Source: Phanerochaete sordida
Taxonomy: Eukaryota; Basidiomycota; Agaricomycetes; Polyporales; Phanerochaetaceae
Direction of reading: 5' to 3'
Assembly: GCA_019973155.2 (NCBI GenBank)
Contig: BPQB01000091.1
Coordinates: 60,343 to 124,342 of the forward strand
Length of the DNA stretch: 64,000 nt
How positions within the stretch are numbered: position 1 is the first letter of the stretch; each line of letters starts with the position of its first letter. This document shows, piece by piece, positions 55,036 to 64,000 of this stretch. The position numbers and the translations under genes were made by a program. The notes under the pieces were generated by a model. The model worked only from the letters and a program-made list of their open reading frames with translations, was not told where the DNA came from and did no database searches.

Positions 55036-57234
55036 TTACTCGCGCGTCATCTCCGCCGCTCGCGCAGCAAGCTCTCCGACGCGATCTCGCTGCATCTCGT
55101 TCTCGTCGAACTCCCACAGATCCCAGACATCGACCTCGGAGTACCGCGCCATCGACCCGTCCTTGCGCACCTCAGGCAGTCCTTGCTCCAAGGGCCGCAT
55201 CCGCGTCCTCTGCCCGAGCTCCAAATCTGATGTGCCGTGCGGGAGGACGAAGATCCGCTCGGCGTAGCCTTCGATGGCGCCGATGACGAGGTGCACGAGG
55301 CCGCCAGCTGAGAGGAAAAGCGCGCCGGGCTGCTGTAAGAGTGGGATCGGCGTGCCGAGGATCTTGTAGACGTTCTCGAGGCGCCAGGCAAAGGTGAAGC
55401 AGCCGTAGATGAAGTGGCGCCACACGCCGCGCGGCGCGTCCGTCTCCCAGTCCATATTCCACCCGTGCGGGATGTGCGAGGGCTCGCGCTCCTTCCACAA
55501 TGCGAACAGGACAGGGTCCGGCGACAGCTCGGGCATGCGGTCGTACGGATGTGGCGGCGGGAGGGCGCATGGTACTGGGTGCTGCGAGTCTGTCAGCAGA
55601 GGCTGTGATGCAAGAGATGAAGCGCGGAGATGTACCTGGGGGATGGGTCCACGGTCTGCGCTGCACGACGGCAGGACGATCACTTCGAAACAGCGTCGCA
55701 GGCGTTCACGGGGAGAGCCGTTGAAGTCGCACACTGCGACTTCCCCGTAACCGTTTGCGAACACGCCGATACCGCGGCCCTCGTCGTAGTCGCGCGAGGG
55801 CATGTAGTAGAGTGACGTAAAATCGGGGTCCCGGATCGTGAGCGTGTGTGGGCCACGCGGCAGCGACGAGTTTGGCCAGCGCACGCCGGAAAATTCGGTG
55901 AATGAGAAAGCCACGGGTCGGTTGCACAATGGGCTGAAGCCCAGCTCGGAGTAGGCACGTGGGTGGCGGCCGAAGTGAGGGAAGGCGTAGAATTCTCCTC
56001 TCGTGCCCTTCCTATACACTTGCCATGCCAAGCTAAGAGTGTTTGGCCGGTCGAGATTGATGTTTTCCATCTTGTAGATACAGAGGTCGGTGAAGCTCGC
56101 CGCTAGCAAATGGAAGGAGAGACCTGTGTCATCGTCCCCGTGGCGGAACCGGGCATCCGCGGACTCCATAGCAGATTCACCAGTGTTGACCTGGAACCTT
56201 TGATTGTGCACTTCCCGTGCATGAAAGGAGTGATCTGCGCCGGACATGAGCTGAAAAAGCGCGAAGCGGGAAGGCCAGACCACTGCGACAAATTCGCTGT
56301 GTACTGCCATACACAAACAGCCACCCTGACACTGAATTGCATAAGCCATCACAAAACATACTGTACAGCGTAGTTCACTCACGCTCTCGTCAGGGTGATC
56401 GGCTAGCCGTATCATCGCACCTGTCTTCCAATTAAGGATGCAAGGCACGCTGGCGGCGTTGCACATAGCAGCTGCCACGTAGTCTCCGTGGAGATCGCGC
56501 AAGTACGACAGCTCGTAGGAGGTGCTTATGTGACCGAATACCGGTACCGTTGACGGCCCATCTTGGTACAAGCCGAGAATTTGAACACAAGGACGCCTGT
56601 TTCCATGTGACCCTAGGTGAGACCAGCAGTAGAGAACTCAATGATGCGTATAGCCAGCTAACCTTGCGCGAACCTCTACTGCTATGGTTACTGAACCACC
56701 AGTAACGTCAATCGCGCCGCGTGCGATTGGCCCGGGAAAATAGGCGGTGCCTGCGGGCAGCGCTTGTCCGCCGAGAAGAGAGTCAATACTATATATCGAG
56801 AGACTACTCGTTTGTGCATCGGAAGATGCAAGCAGAGCCCATTGGTCGCGCACGAGCTTGACCCACGTAACCGGCCTCGGCTGGTCCAGTGTTACCTTGT
56901 TGGCGATGGGCGGGCAGGCCGTTCTAGCTCCGTAAGTCTTCCTGCAGAGACGTAGCGTATGCTGCACGAGTGTCTCTATTTCGTCTCCGTCCATCGCTTC
57001 CAGGGGGCGACAGTACAGTGGAAGCGAGATCTCTGCGTCGATGATCCAATCGTGGAGAAAATACATCCACACTTGCTTGATTCGTGTCGCAGCTTGGATA
57101 ATTGAATTCGTCTGTTCGCGTGTAGGGGTGAGTGATGGTATGTATGCAGCAGAAAGCGCCCTTACTGTGCGAAGTTTGAGTATCTCTCTGGGAGTCATGC
57201 AGCACAATATCATCACGAGGACGTCTTCAGGCAT
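55036..57234 (-). CDS. F-box protein, family D (D2), start region replaced
   Basis: Five exons: 57234-57166, 57111-56663, 56596-56383, 56325-55636 and 55581-55036; 655 residues. It aligns with D1 along the whole length (exon 2 is 449 nt in both): MPEDVLVMILCCMTPREI, LDQPRPVTWVKLVRDQWAL, YLRDLHGDYVAAAMCN, VVWPSRFALFQLM, RDYDEGRGIGVFANGYGEV, FTFAWRLENVYK. D1 begins nine codons earlier with its own ATG, but in D2 that part (GRSLST) is joined directly to the end of an LTR, so no ATG remains there; the first usable ATG is at 57234, just inside the F-box. Expression would depend on the LTR promoter. Confidence 0.78.
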
Positions 57235-57252
57235 CGTGGACAAGCTGCGACC

Positions 57253-57521
57253 TGTCAGCAACGACTAAACCAACTTGGCCTAGGCTGCAACACTGGCTGA
57301 GGGACGAGAGAGGTTTAGAGGGGAAAAGACCAGCTCGAGTCTGGGGATATCCATTGCAGGGGGTCCACTATATATACTACAGAGAGACAGGTGCTATACA
57401 GTACCAAGCCACAATACACGTGTACAGCCGAGTACAGCCGGTCAGTGCCGAACGCTGCCACGTATAGCCTCGGACATAGCCTGCAGAAGAGAAGATCGGA
57501 AATGAAAAGAAGTTCATGACA
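57253..57521 (-). mobile_element. LTR of a retroelement
   Basis: On the minus strand it starts TGTCATGAAC right after a polypurine run (GAAGGGGGGGTAA, 57522-57534) and ends GCTGACA at 57253, so termini are TGTCA..TGACA. It is 269 nt and carries a TATATATAG promoter element near 57369-57376. The element is truncated: only polypurine tract, the dUTPase ORF and this LTR are seen. Confidence 0.7.
57369..57376 (-). promoter_or_regulatory. TATA element of the LTR
   Basis: TATATATA on the minus strand, about 135 nt upstream of the D2 start ATG at 57234, pointing at D2. Confidence 0.5.
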
Positions 57522-57552
57522 TTACCCCCCCTTCTACAATTGCGTCCCGCAA

Positions 57553-57987
57553 TTATCTTCCTGTCGATCCAAAACCCTGTTTCCCTCGTGCAGTTGTCTG
57601 GAGCTTGGGTACTTCTTCGATGTCCACTGTGGCAATTCGTTCCAGTATGAGCTGTGCGACGCGGTCGTCCTTGCGTACTTGATAGTCGTGTTTGGTATGG
57701 TTGACAAGAATGACTTGGACTTCGCCCGTGAAGTCACGGTCTATGACTCCGGCGGCAACATCAATTCCACGACTGGACAGCCCACTCCGTGGTGCTAAGC
57801 GCCCGTATGTGCCAACTGGTACCGTGAGTTTGATTCCTAAAGGGACTTGTTGACGTCCACAAGCCGGAATAATTGCGTCTTCTCGTGCATAGACGTCAAG
57901 ACCAGCAGCTTCAGCGGTAGACTGGGTGGGAAGATTTCCGCCGCATCGTTCGACCAGTAGCGTCGAGTCACGAGTGAGGAGCGTCAT
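57553..57987 (-). CDS. dUTPase, retroelement-associated
   Basis: Intronless, 144 residues. All five trimeric dUTPase motifs are present in order: AEAAGLDVYA (1), APRSGLSSRG (2), GVIDRDFTGEVQVIL (3, with the uracil-pocket GVID), RVAQLIL (4) and RGKQGFGSTG (5, the Gly-rich phosphate loop). It hydrolyses dUTP to dUMP and keeps uracil out of DNA. The stop codon lies only about 20 nt before a polypurine tract and an LTR, which makes it the last ORF of a retroelement rather than the housekeeping gene, although an independent cellular gene cannot be excluded. No protease, reverse transcriptase or integrase is seen beside it. Confidence 0.85.
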   Translation of the reverse strand: MTLLTRDSTLLVERCGGNLPTQSTAEAAGLDVYAREDAIIPACGRQQVPLGIKLTVPVGTYGRLAPRSGLSSRGIDVAAGVIDRDFTGEVQVILVNHTKHDYQVRKDDRVAQLILERIATVDIEEVPKLQTTARGKQGFGSTGR

Positions 57988-60900
57988 GCTTCGAGTCAGA
58001 AGTGGGGGAATACGAACTAGGTGGGAAACGGGCCGAAGCTCTGCTCGGCGGGCACGATTTCCTCATTTATGTTGCCTATTTTTCTCGAAGTTATAGCGAT
58101 ATATTGCATGTCACTTGTGAGAGGTCTGCTGAAGGTAGATGCGTAGTAAATGCTCTACTAATAGGCCTTTGCTGCTTCTCCAGCTCCAACGGTAGTGTAG
58201 TGCACGTATTAATACCAAGACTGCTTCAGTACATGCTGTGTACCTGCACCACTCTCGGCTGCAAGATAGCCTCCACCCCGCCGTCTCTGCTCCACTCTAG
58301 CCCCCATACAGAACGCGCAACGAGCTGCATGACGTGCTAGGCGCGGTGCTCAACGTCGCCCGCGTGTTGCCCAAGTCACACGGTGCGAACACCTGCCGCT
58401 TCCCAGTCGCGAAGCGACACCGGCGTGCGCCATCTCCCCGCCGTCCTTCAGCACGCGCGAACCCGATTGGCTGCAAGATGGAAATCCTGAGTCAGCAGGA
58501 CACACTCGACGATTCAAGTCACTTACCGCAACCAGCCAGCCGCCTTGCGCGACAGCGGCTGTGAATGCACTGCGCAGCTGACAGCACGACAAGAAAGGGC
58601 ACGACGCGCTGCCGCTGCGATCTCGTGCAAGCCACGAGACCTGCGCGGGCTCGACAACCGGCCAATCAGCGCGCGTCTCACGCAGTGCAAGACCCAGCTG
58701 AATGCGCCCGCCACTACCTGAAATCGACAGAGAAGCAGTCCGGCGGCGCCGAACGACCCCCGCCCCGGCCGTGCGCCGAGTCAGACCAGGAGACAAATTC
58801 CATGGGACTGCTGCGCGACGGCCAAATCAGCTCGCGCGAACTGGCACCGCCCAGCGCACGCGCCGCGCGAGACGCGTCTGCCACCAGCGTTGAGGTCTGC
58901 GCCCGACACGACCAAGACAGCAGAGCGAAAGACTCACCAGTGACTAGCACGGCCCGCCGGCAGTCGAAGATGCAAGAAACGCGCCGCTGCTACTCGCCGG
59001 AACATCAGCAAGACACCGTCGAGAAGAGACCGGCAACGTGCCGTCTGACCAGTGTCGTGTCGAGAGCGGCATCGCACTCGCGACGACGCCAGCACCGCAG
59101 AAAGCCTTCCCTCCCCCATGTTGGCCTCCGGCGGCCGAAGGTCGAGAAATCCGGCTGCGAAAAGATGCAAAGCGGCCTCGGGAACGAGCAAGGCTCCGTC
59201 GGAGTAGACGTCCGCGTCGAGCGCAGGACAAAGGCGATGAGCGGACGCAGCGCGTGCATGCGCGTACGAGTGGTGCGGTGCTGCCGGTGTTCGGGTCGAC
59301 CCAAGGCGATGCTCACCGACGAACGACACCCGATGGCCGGCCCGCCGAGCACGACAGCTAGAAGAGCCGCATGAGCGATACACGGCTGCGACGCAGGGCG
59401 ACGGGGACGTATCAAGGGAAGCGCGGCGAGCACGAATGTTCGCGCGGGAGCCGCCGGCCTTGGTGAGTGGTTCAATGTTGCACTCGGCATCGACGTGCTA
59501 ATGCGAGGTCATAAGCGCAATGGCGAGATAACATGAAGATAAAATGCAGCGTACCTGAATAGTCGAAGGAGCACGCGCTGCGCTTTGCAGCGCGAGGCCG
59601 CACCGCTCGGGACGACCAAGGGTGACCGGTTCGCCGATGAATGAAGCACGGCGGCCTCACTCCTCGAAGACGACGGCTAGACGAGGAGCGCGAGCAAGAG
59701 CAACTTACGACGCAGTAGCAGCAGGAATGTACCACGCAAGGCGCAGTAGAACCGCCGCCTGCGCTGTCTCGGCAACCGACGACCTTGGTGAGTGACCCGC
59801 GGTTGCAGCCGGTGTAGATGTGCTAACACAACGTCATCAGCGCGAGGACGGGACGGCGGGGAGAATAAAGGGGACACACCGAAGGGCGCGAAGGTACTGG
59901 TCGAATGAGCAGCGAGCGACGGTGGCAACGAGCGCACTGCCGCCGACGGCCCTTGCGGTAAGTCGTCGGCAGTGCTGTACATATGCTAAACAATACATTT
60001 CTTTGAGCCTTTGCGTGGAATGGATAGGAAATGAACTTACCTTGGCAAAGCGAGCTGCGCCGCCGCTGGGTTGGAACTTGAAGACGTCCCGACCGGGCGG
60101 CTTTGGATGCAAGCGGCGGCGCGGACACGTAGCGACCAGCTGGTAGGGGACAATGTCAGCGAAGCCCAATAGTTGCAAGCAAGACACATACAGTGTAAGA
60201 CGGCTCGGTGCAAATACCGAATGCGGCAATTAGGCGCACGGCGCGCGAGGTCTGTGGGCGGGGTGTCGCTGCCCTCGGCATAGCTAGTGTCTGACAAAAG
60301 CTCTTCACACATCAGATTTGTGTGCTATGTCATGTTTCATGTAGAGAATAGAGCCAAAATCTCGTACATTTGACCGGGAAGGTAGTAATCAAGCCAAAGT
60401 CTGGCCTGTCTGTCCGTTTTTCTGGCTTCAAACTGCATGCGTAGACACCATATGTAGGGGCACACACGTCTGTCAGCTCTTGTAATAAATTGCGTCATGA
60501 TTGAAGCTGTACTCGTACACGACGAATCCTAGCGACTCCCATCGCGCAACGCGCGCCTAACGTATTCGGTATTTTGACACAGCGGGGGGCCGACGCACTG
60601 AGCCGTCTTACACTGTACCAAGGCAGCCACGACGAGAGGCTACGGCGAGGCGTCGCGACGTATGCGGCTGCACGTGGGCAAGCACGACGCCGAGGGCCTG
60701 ACTAGCGACAATGCCCTTGCTGCCCTCGTGCAGCAAGGGCTGAAGACGACGCAGAGCCGACGCGCTCGCACGTCGACAGCGCGCGGCGGGAGCGCCTTGG
60801 TGTGACTCGGCGGCGACGCGAACCGTCGGGGCATGTCGATGAGCGACGCACGGCACACGATGTCCAGTCGTGCAAGAGCTGTCGGAAAATGTCAGGCGGA

Positions 60901-62861
60901 TGGCCTACGGGCGAGCAAGGCAACGACGTACCTGCACGAAGGTTTTCAACGCCGCCGAGCACGAGTACCGACGGCCGCGCCTAGCAAGGCCTTTGAACGT
61001 GGACACGGCCGCTGTATGCTAACGCCACTCGATGCGCTCCTTATGTGTTCTATCAGTGCACTCGCTGACATGATCATGTCAACATTACCGCGCGGGTTCG
61101 CAGAACAGGTCGGATGCTCACCACTAGGCCCGACTGCGCAGAGCACCACTGAGACTCTACTGTGCTCGTTTTTGCGGCTCCCAACCTCGGCCTCTTGCTT
61201 CTTCGGTCCGGTGCGTCCCTGTTCTCCTCGCTGTGCTCTGCGTAGCTGACAGCGCTCAAACACGGCGTCCTTGCTTGGATTCTGGCCGTCCGCGACCCTG
61301 CTGTAACTGCGCAATCCCGACTCGCCCGATCCACGAAGCGCGATCTGCAGCCCTGGGCCTGCGTACGGCAGGGCTTGCTGTTGACCAGGGACCAGGTGCA
61401 CGCGCAAGGGCACTGTGCTCATTGGCAAAGCACAGGCTCGGCCGCCATGGTAGCTCGTCATGAACTGCGGGATTCTTGGTCACTGTGTCAGCTCGGTGCG
61501 GGCTATCGAGACGTCTAGTGCGTGCATGCGAAGGGACCGTGCTCGTCGTCAAAGTGTAGGCCGGGTTCTGCGCGAGCTCTGAGCGCGCTCAGGTGCCGTT
61601 TTCGCCGCCCATACTTGTTGTCGAAGCGCGAGTCCGTGAGCTCGTCGTGCGAAGCCGAGCCGCGTGCAGCGCCATGTGCGTCGCCATGGGTGTGGGCAGG
61701 GATGGGAGGTGCTTCGTCGTGCGCCAGCCGGCGCAAATCAGCTGGAGCTGTGCCGCTTCGACTGTACGCAACGGTGCGGGTTCAAATTGAGCCGTGCCGC
61801 CATAACTTGGTGATGCTGGGAGGGCAGGGGATGCTGCGTGGCGGCGGCCGTACGCTGTCTTGTGTTCTTGGTGTCGTGCTGTTGTAGTGCTAGCGTTCTC
61901 GAGACATCTATCACTTGTCTGGCGTGTCTGACCTCCAGCGAGAGTTACTGACGCTTTGCACGGGCTGTCGGTCACGCCTGATGCGGCCCTCGTTGTTCCT
62001 TGCACTGCGATACAGGCCTGGGGACGGGCAAAGCGTCTCAGAGAGACACTAGGCAGACCATCTTGGAGTACGCACCGCCATTCCTATCATATACTCTGCC
62101 CCATCTCCGCTCCGCCATCAGTCTCCTCGGAGGTCTTGCCTGCTTCTACGCGGTCATTCGTGGCGGCGGAAAGAGGGGCGGGCCAGAAGTGCGCTGGTGG
62201 GGGGAGAGGGCGAGCAGGGACGTGCGCAGGGCGTAGAGGATAGATCAAGCGAGGTTGTAAAGCGGCATGGTGAGGGTGCCGAGAGTGTGGTTGGGGGTGA
62301 AGACTCGGGGGCCGGCGCACATCGTGGTCCAGGAGGAAGAACGCGTCAACTCGTTCATGCTCAACGCGTCGTTGGACAGCGATAAGCGCCTTGGGACGCA
62401 ATTCTTGCGATTCGCTTGCACAGAACACAGAATTTATTGTGCGATAATTTTTACATATCCGAGTAGCCAGAGAGGTTGTCTATGTCCCCCAGGCCCAAGA
62501 TACGCTGTGTGCTGCAGTGCTCCAACCAAGACCGCGGAGCTCAGCGTAGTAAGCGCCCATTGAACCCCGACTTCGACGGCGACGGTGAGGAAGCAAACCA
62601 TGGGCGGTTAGAAAGGCAATGTGACGTGAGGATAGGGGAGCCTTCTAGGTATGGCCAGAAGAAAGGAAAGACTTGTATGTGATGTACAACGGGCTGAAAA
62701 AATCGCGGAAGTTTGACTACAAGTATTCTAATGAACCCTAGCCTAGGGGTAGCGCGCCTAACTAATGATGAATAGGAAGTCTGTTCCCACGATCAGAATC
62801 GGTTTTCGTGACGGAGCGGAAAACACTCCAAGGGCCCACCGGTGAAAAACGATTCTTCACT
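57988..62861. other. 4.9-kb region without a recognised gene
   Basis: Open frames on both strands are Arg/Ala/Ser-rich and overlap each other, as expected for GC-rich non-coding DNA. Splice-like pieces recur: CCTTGGTGAGTG at about 59459 and 59783, and TGCTAAT or TGCTAAC about 40 nt after each (59499, 59819), with further TGCTAA at 59985 and 61018. I see no domain and cannot assign a gene. The right end (62700-62830) probably includes the start of the LTR of the element at the window edge. Confidence 0.4.
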
Positions 62862-64000
62862 TCATTCAGAAATCGTAATGGTTAGAGGCTTGGGTTTCTC
62901 AGGGTGTCGCCTATGGAAGTCTTCGAGGAGCTCGGCGCAGTTGGTGAGATTCGCGCGTGACTCCCAGGTTCGACGATCTCCATGAGGGCTGTGCTTCCAT
63001 AGAACTTGGTATTCCAGATTACCGTTCTTGTCTCGTCGGGAATCGAGGATGTCTTCAACTTCCCATTCTTCTTCGTCGTTGATGATCTCGGGTATTTCCG
63101 GTTGTCGCTTCTGAGAATCAAAACTGGGTTCGACGTAGGGACTGAGTAGATACTCATTGAACACAGGGTGATGACGCCATGTACGGGGTAACTCCAGCTC
63201 GTATGCGGAGGCGCCGACCTTTCGTTTGACTTTGAAAGGTCCATAGCGCTTGTTGTCGAGTTTCTTCATCGGCCGATCCGTTCGAATATTGATACCTTCC
63301 AACCAGACCTTCTCTCCAACCTTGTATTCCCTTCCCTCCTTCCTTCCTCGGTCGTAGAACTTCTTCATCGATTCTTGGGCTAGCCCTATAGCTGCTCGGG
63401 TGTCTTCGCGTATGTTCTGCATTCTTTCCACAAACTGATTTACACTTTCGTCGGTGCTCCGGAGGGGACTGGTGCCGTCGTTGGGGTGAAATCCTTTGTT
63501 GACAAAGAAGGGTGTGTGTCCAGTGGAGCTGTGAACCTTGTTGTTGTAGGAGAACATGGCAAGTGGCAACCATTCAGCCCAATCAGACTGTCGGTAGTTG
63601 ATAAACAGCCGTAGGTACTGTTCTACCTCTCGGTTGATTCGTTCAGTCTGACCATCGGTCTGTGGGTGGTACGCGGTGGAGGGATTTCCTTCTATCCCAA
63701 GGGATCGGTACAGTTCAGTGACGAAATGATTCTTAAACTCGGATCCCCGATCACTGATGATCTTGCGAGGAATACCGTGGTGAGCAATCACGTTGTCTCG
63801 GAGAAGCTTTCCCCATCCTTCTGCATTGAGTTCCATGTGTGTCGGTATAGCAATGATCTGCTTCGAGAAGAGATCGACAATGACTAGGATGGCGTTAAAC
63901 CCAAATGACTCAGGGAGTACTCCTATTTTGTCGACAGAGATGATCTCCCAGGGTCGGGTTGGGATTTCGTTGGGGAAGAGTAGTCCGGTGGGGCGAGTGG
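62862..64000 (-). CDS. Ty3/gypsy integrase with chromodomain, partial
   Basis: C-terminal part of a pol polyprotein, open from the window edge (64000) to the stop at 62862. The integrase catalytic triad is visible: Asp in EIISVDKIG, Asp in KIISDRGSEF and Glu in DGQTERINRE. AYHPQTDGQTER, YNNKVHSSTGHTPF and the KRYGPFKV / PVFNEYLLSPY block are typical of Ty3/gypsy. The end, EEWEVEDILDSRR, then YQVLWKHSP, RTWESRANL and CAELLEDFHRRH, is a chromodomain, which places the element among chromoviruses; it may steer insertion to histone-marked chromatin. No frame break is seen within the window. The 5' part lies outside. Confidence 0.93.
   Translation of the reverse strand, partial: TRPTGLLFPNEIPTRPWEIISVDKIGVLPESFGFNAILVIVDLFSKQIIAIPTHMELNAEGWGKLLRDNVIAHHGIPRKIISDRGSEFKNHFVTELYRSLGIEGNPSTAYHPQTDGQTERINREVEQYLRLFINYRQSDWAEWLPLAMFSYNNKVHSSTGHTPFFVNKGFHPNDGTSPLRSTDESVNQFVERMQNIREDTRAAIGLAQESMKKFYDRGRKEGREYKVGEKVWLEGINIRTDRPMKKLDNKRYGPFKVKRKVGASAYELELPRTWRHHPVFNEYLLSPYVEPSFDSQKRQPEIPEIINDEEEWEVEDILDSRRDKNGNLEYQVLWKHSPHGDRRTWESRANLTNCAELLEDFHRRHPEKPKPLTITISE

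Noticed and set aside
58565..59374. 269-codon Arg-rich frame at 58.6-59.4 kb
   Set aside because: Overlaps several equally long antisense frames; no domain and no conserved motif.
62740..62830. Possible tRNA (TAGCCTAGGGGTAGCGCG, A-box-like)
   Set aside because: No B box follows at a suitable distance and no cloverleaf forms; it is more likely part of an LTR.

Overview
The window looks like a chromosome segment of a basidiomycete fungus, most likely an Agaricomycete of polypore type. The evidence is short introns (about 41-155 nt) with GT..AG ends, GC-rich genes, expanded F-box families, a ZNF511-type zinc-finger gene, an Abp1/drebrin-type actin-binding protein and Ty3/gypsy (chromovirus) remains. 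Apart from a conserved block at 44.3-48.5 kb, it is mostly a nursery of tandem and segmental duplication. I worked out exon boundaries by hand and checked that exon lengths sum to whole codons; no database search was possible.

Left part (1-17.4 kb): an F-box array of two families, A and B, in alternating order. Family A has four apparently intact genes (1879-3652 minus, 8030-9709 plus, 12672-14489 plus, 15135-16888 plus) and a truncated copy (1176-1628 minus). Family B has a nonsense- and frameshift-ridden copy (4086-5843 minus), a copy broken by one dinucleotide insertion (10334-12106 plus) and a 3' fragment (14618-14880). The two halves of the array point away from a ZNF511-like zinc-finger gene (6253-7668 minus), and a decayed piece of that gene recurs at about 17.0 kb.

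Middle part (17.4-43.7 kb): ten apparently intact genes of one single-pass membrane protein family, here called family C. Nine have first and second coding exons of exactly 95 and 53 nt. Each has an N-terminal beta-rich ectodomain without a signal peptide, a Ser/Thr/Pro stalk, one membrane helix, a basic stop-transfer segment and a cytoplasmic tail that often ends in a PPxY motif. Between them lie decayed family C copies and three copies of a decayed Hsp104/ClpB-type ATPase gene, each followed by a decayed C2-like gene. A large duplicated unit is visible: C4 - fragment - Hsp104 pseudogene - C2 pseudogene at 23.7-28.0 kb, repeated as C7 - fragment - Hsp104 pseudogene - C2 pseudogene at 36.4-40.3 kb.

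Right part (44-64 kb): a seven-exon mitochondrial carrier and a thirteen-exon Abp1 gene with an ADF-H and two SH3 domains are housekeeping genes. Then come two paralogous five-exon F-box genes (family D) flanking a seven-exon gene whose CAE and CxxC motifs suggest a zinc-dependent deaminase fold. The second D gene has lost its ancestral start codon and sits directly behind a retroelement LTR (57253-57521), next to a polypurine tract and a dUTPase ORF. About 4.9 kb with no recognisable gene follows, and the window ends inside a chromovirus integrase with a C-terminal chromodomain.

As inference only: expanded F-box proteins (SCF substrate receptors) beside membrane proteins carrying PPxY motifs (ligands of WW domains such as those in Rsp5/Nedd4 ubiquitin ligases) would fit a region of fast-evolving, ubiquitin-linked recognition genes.
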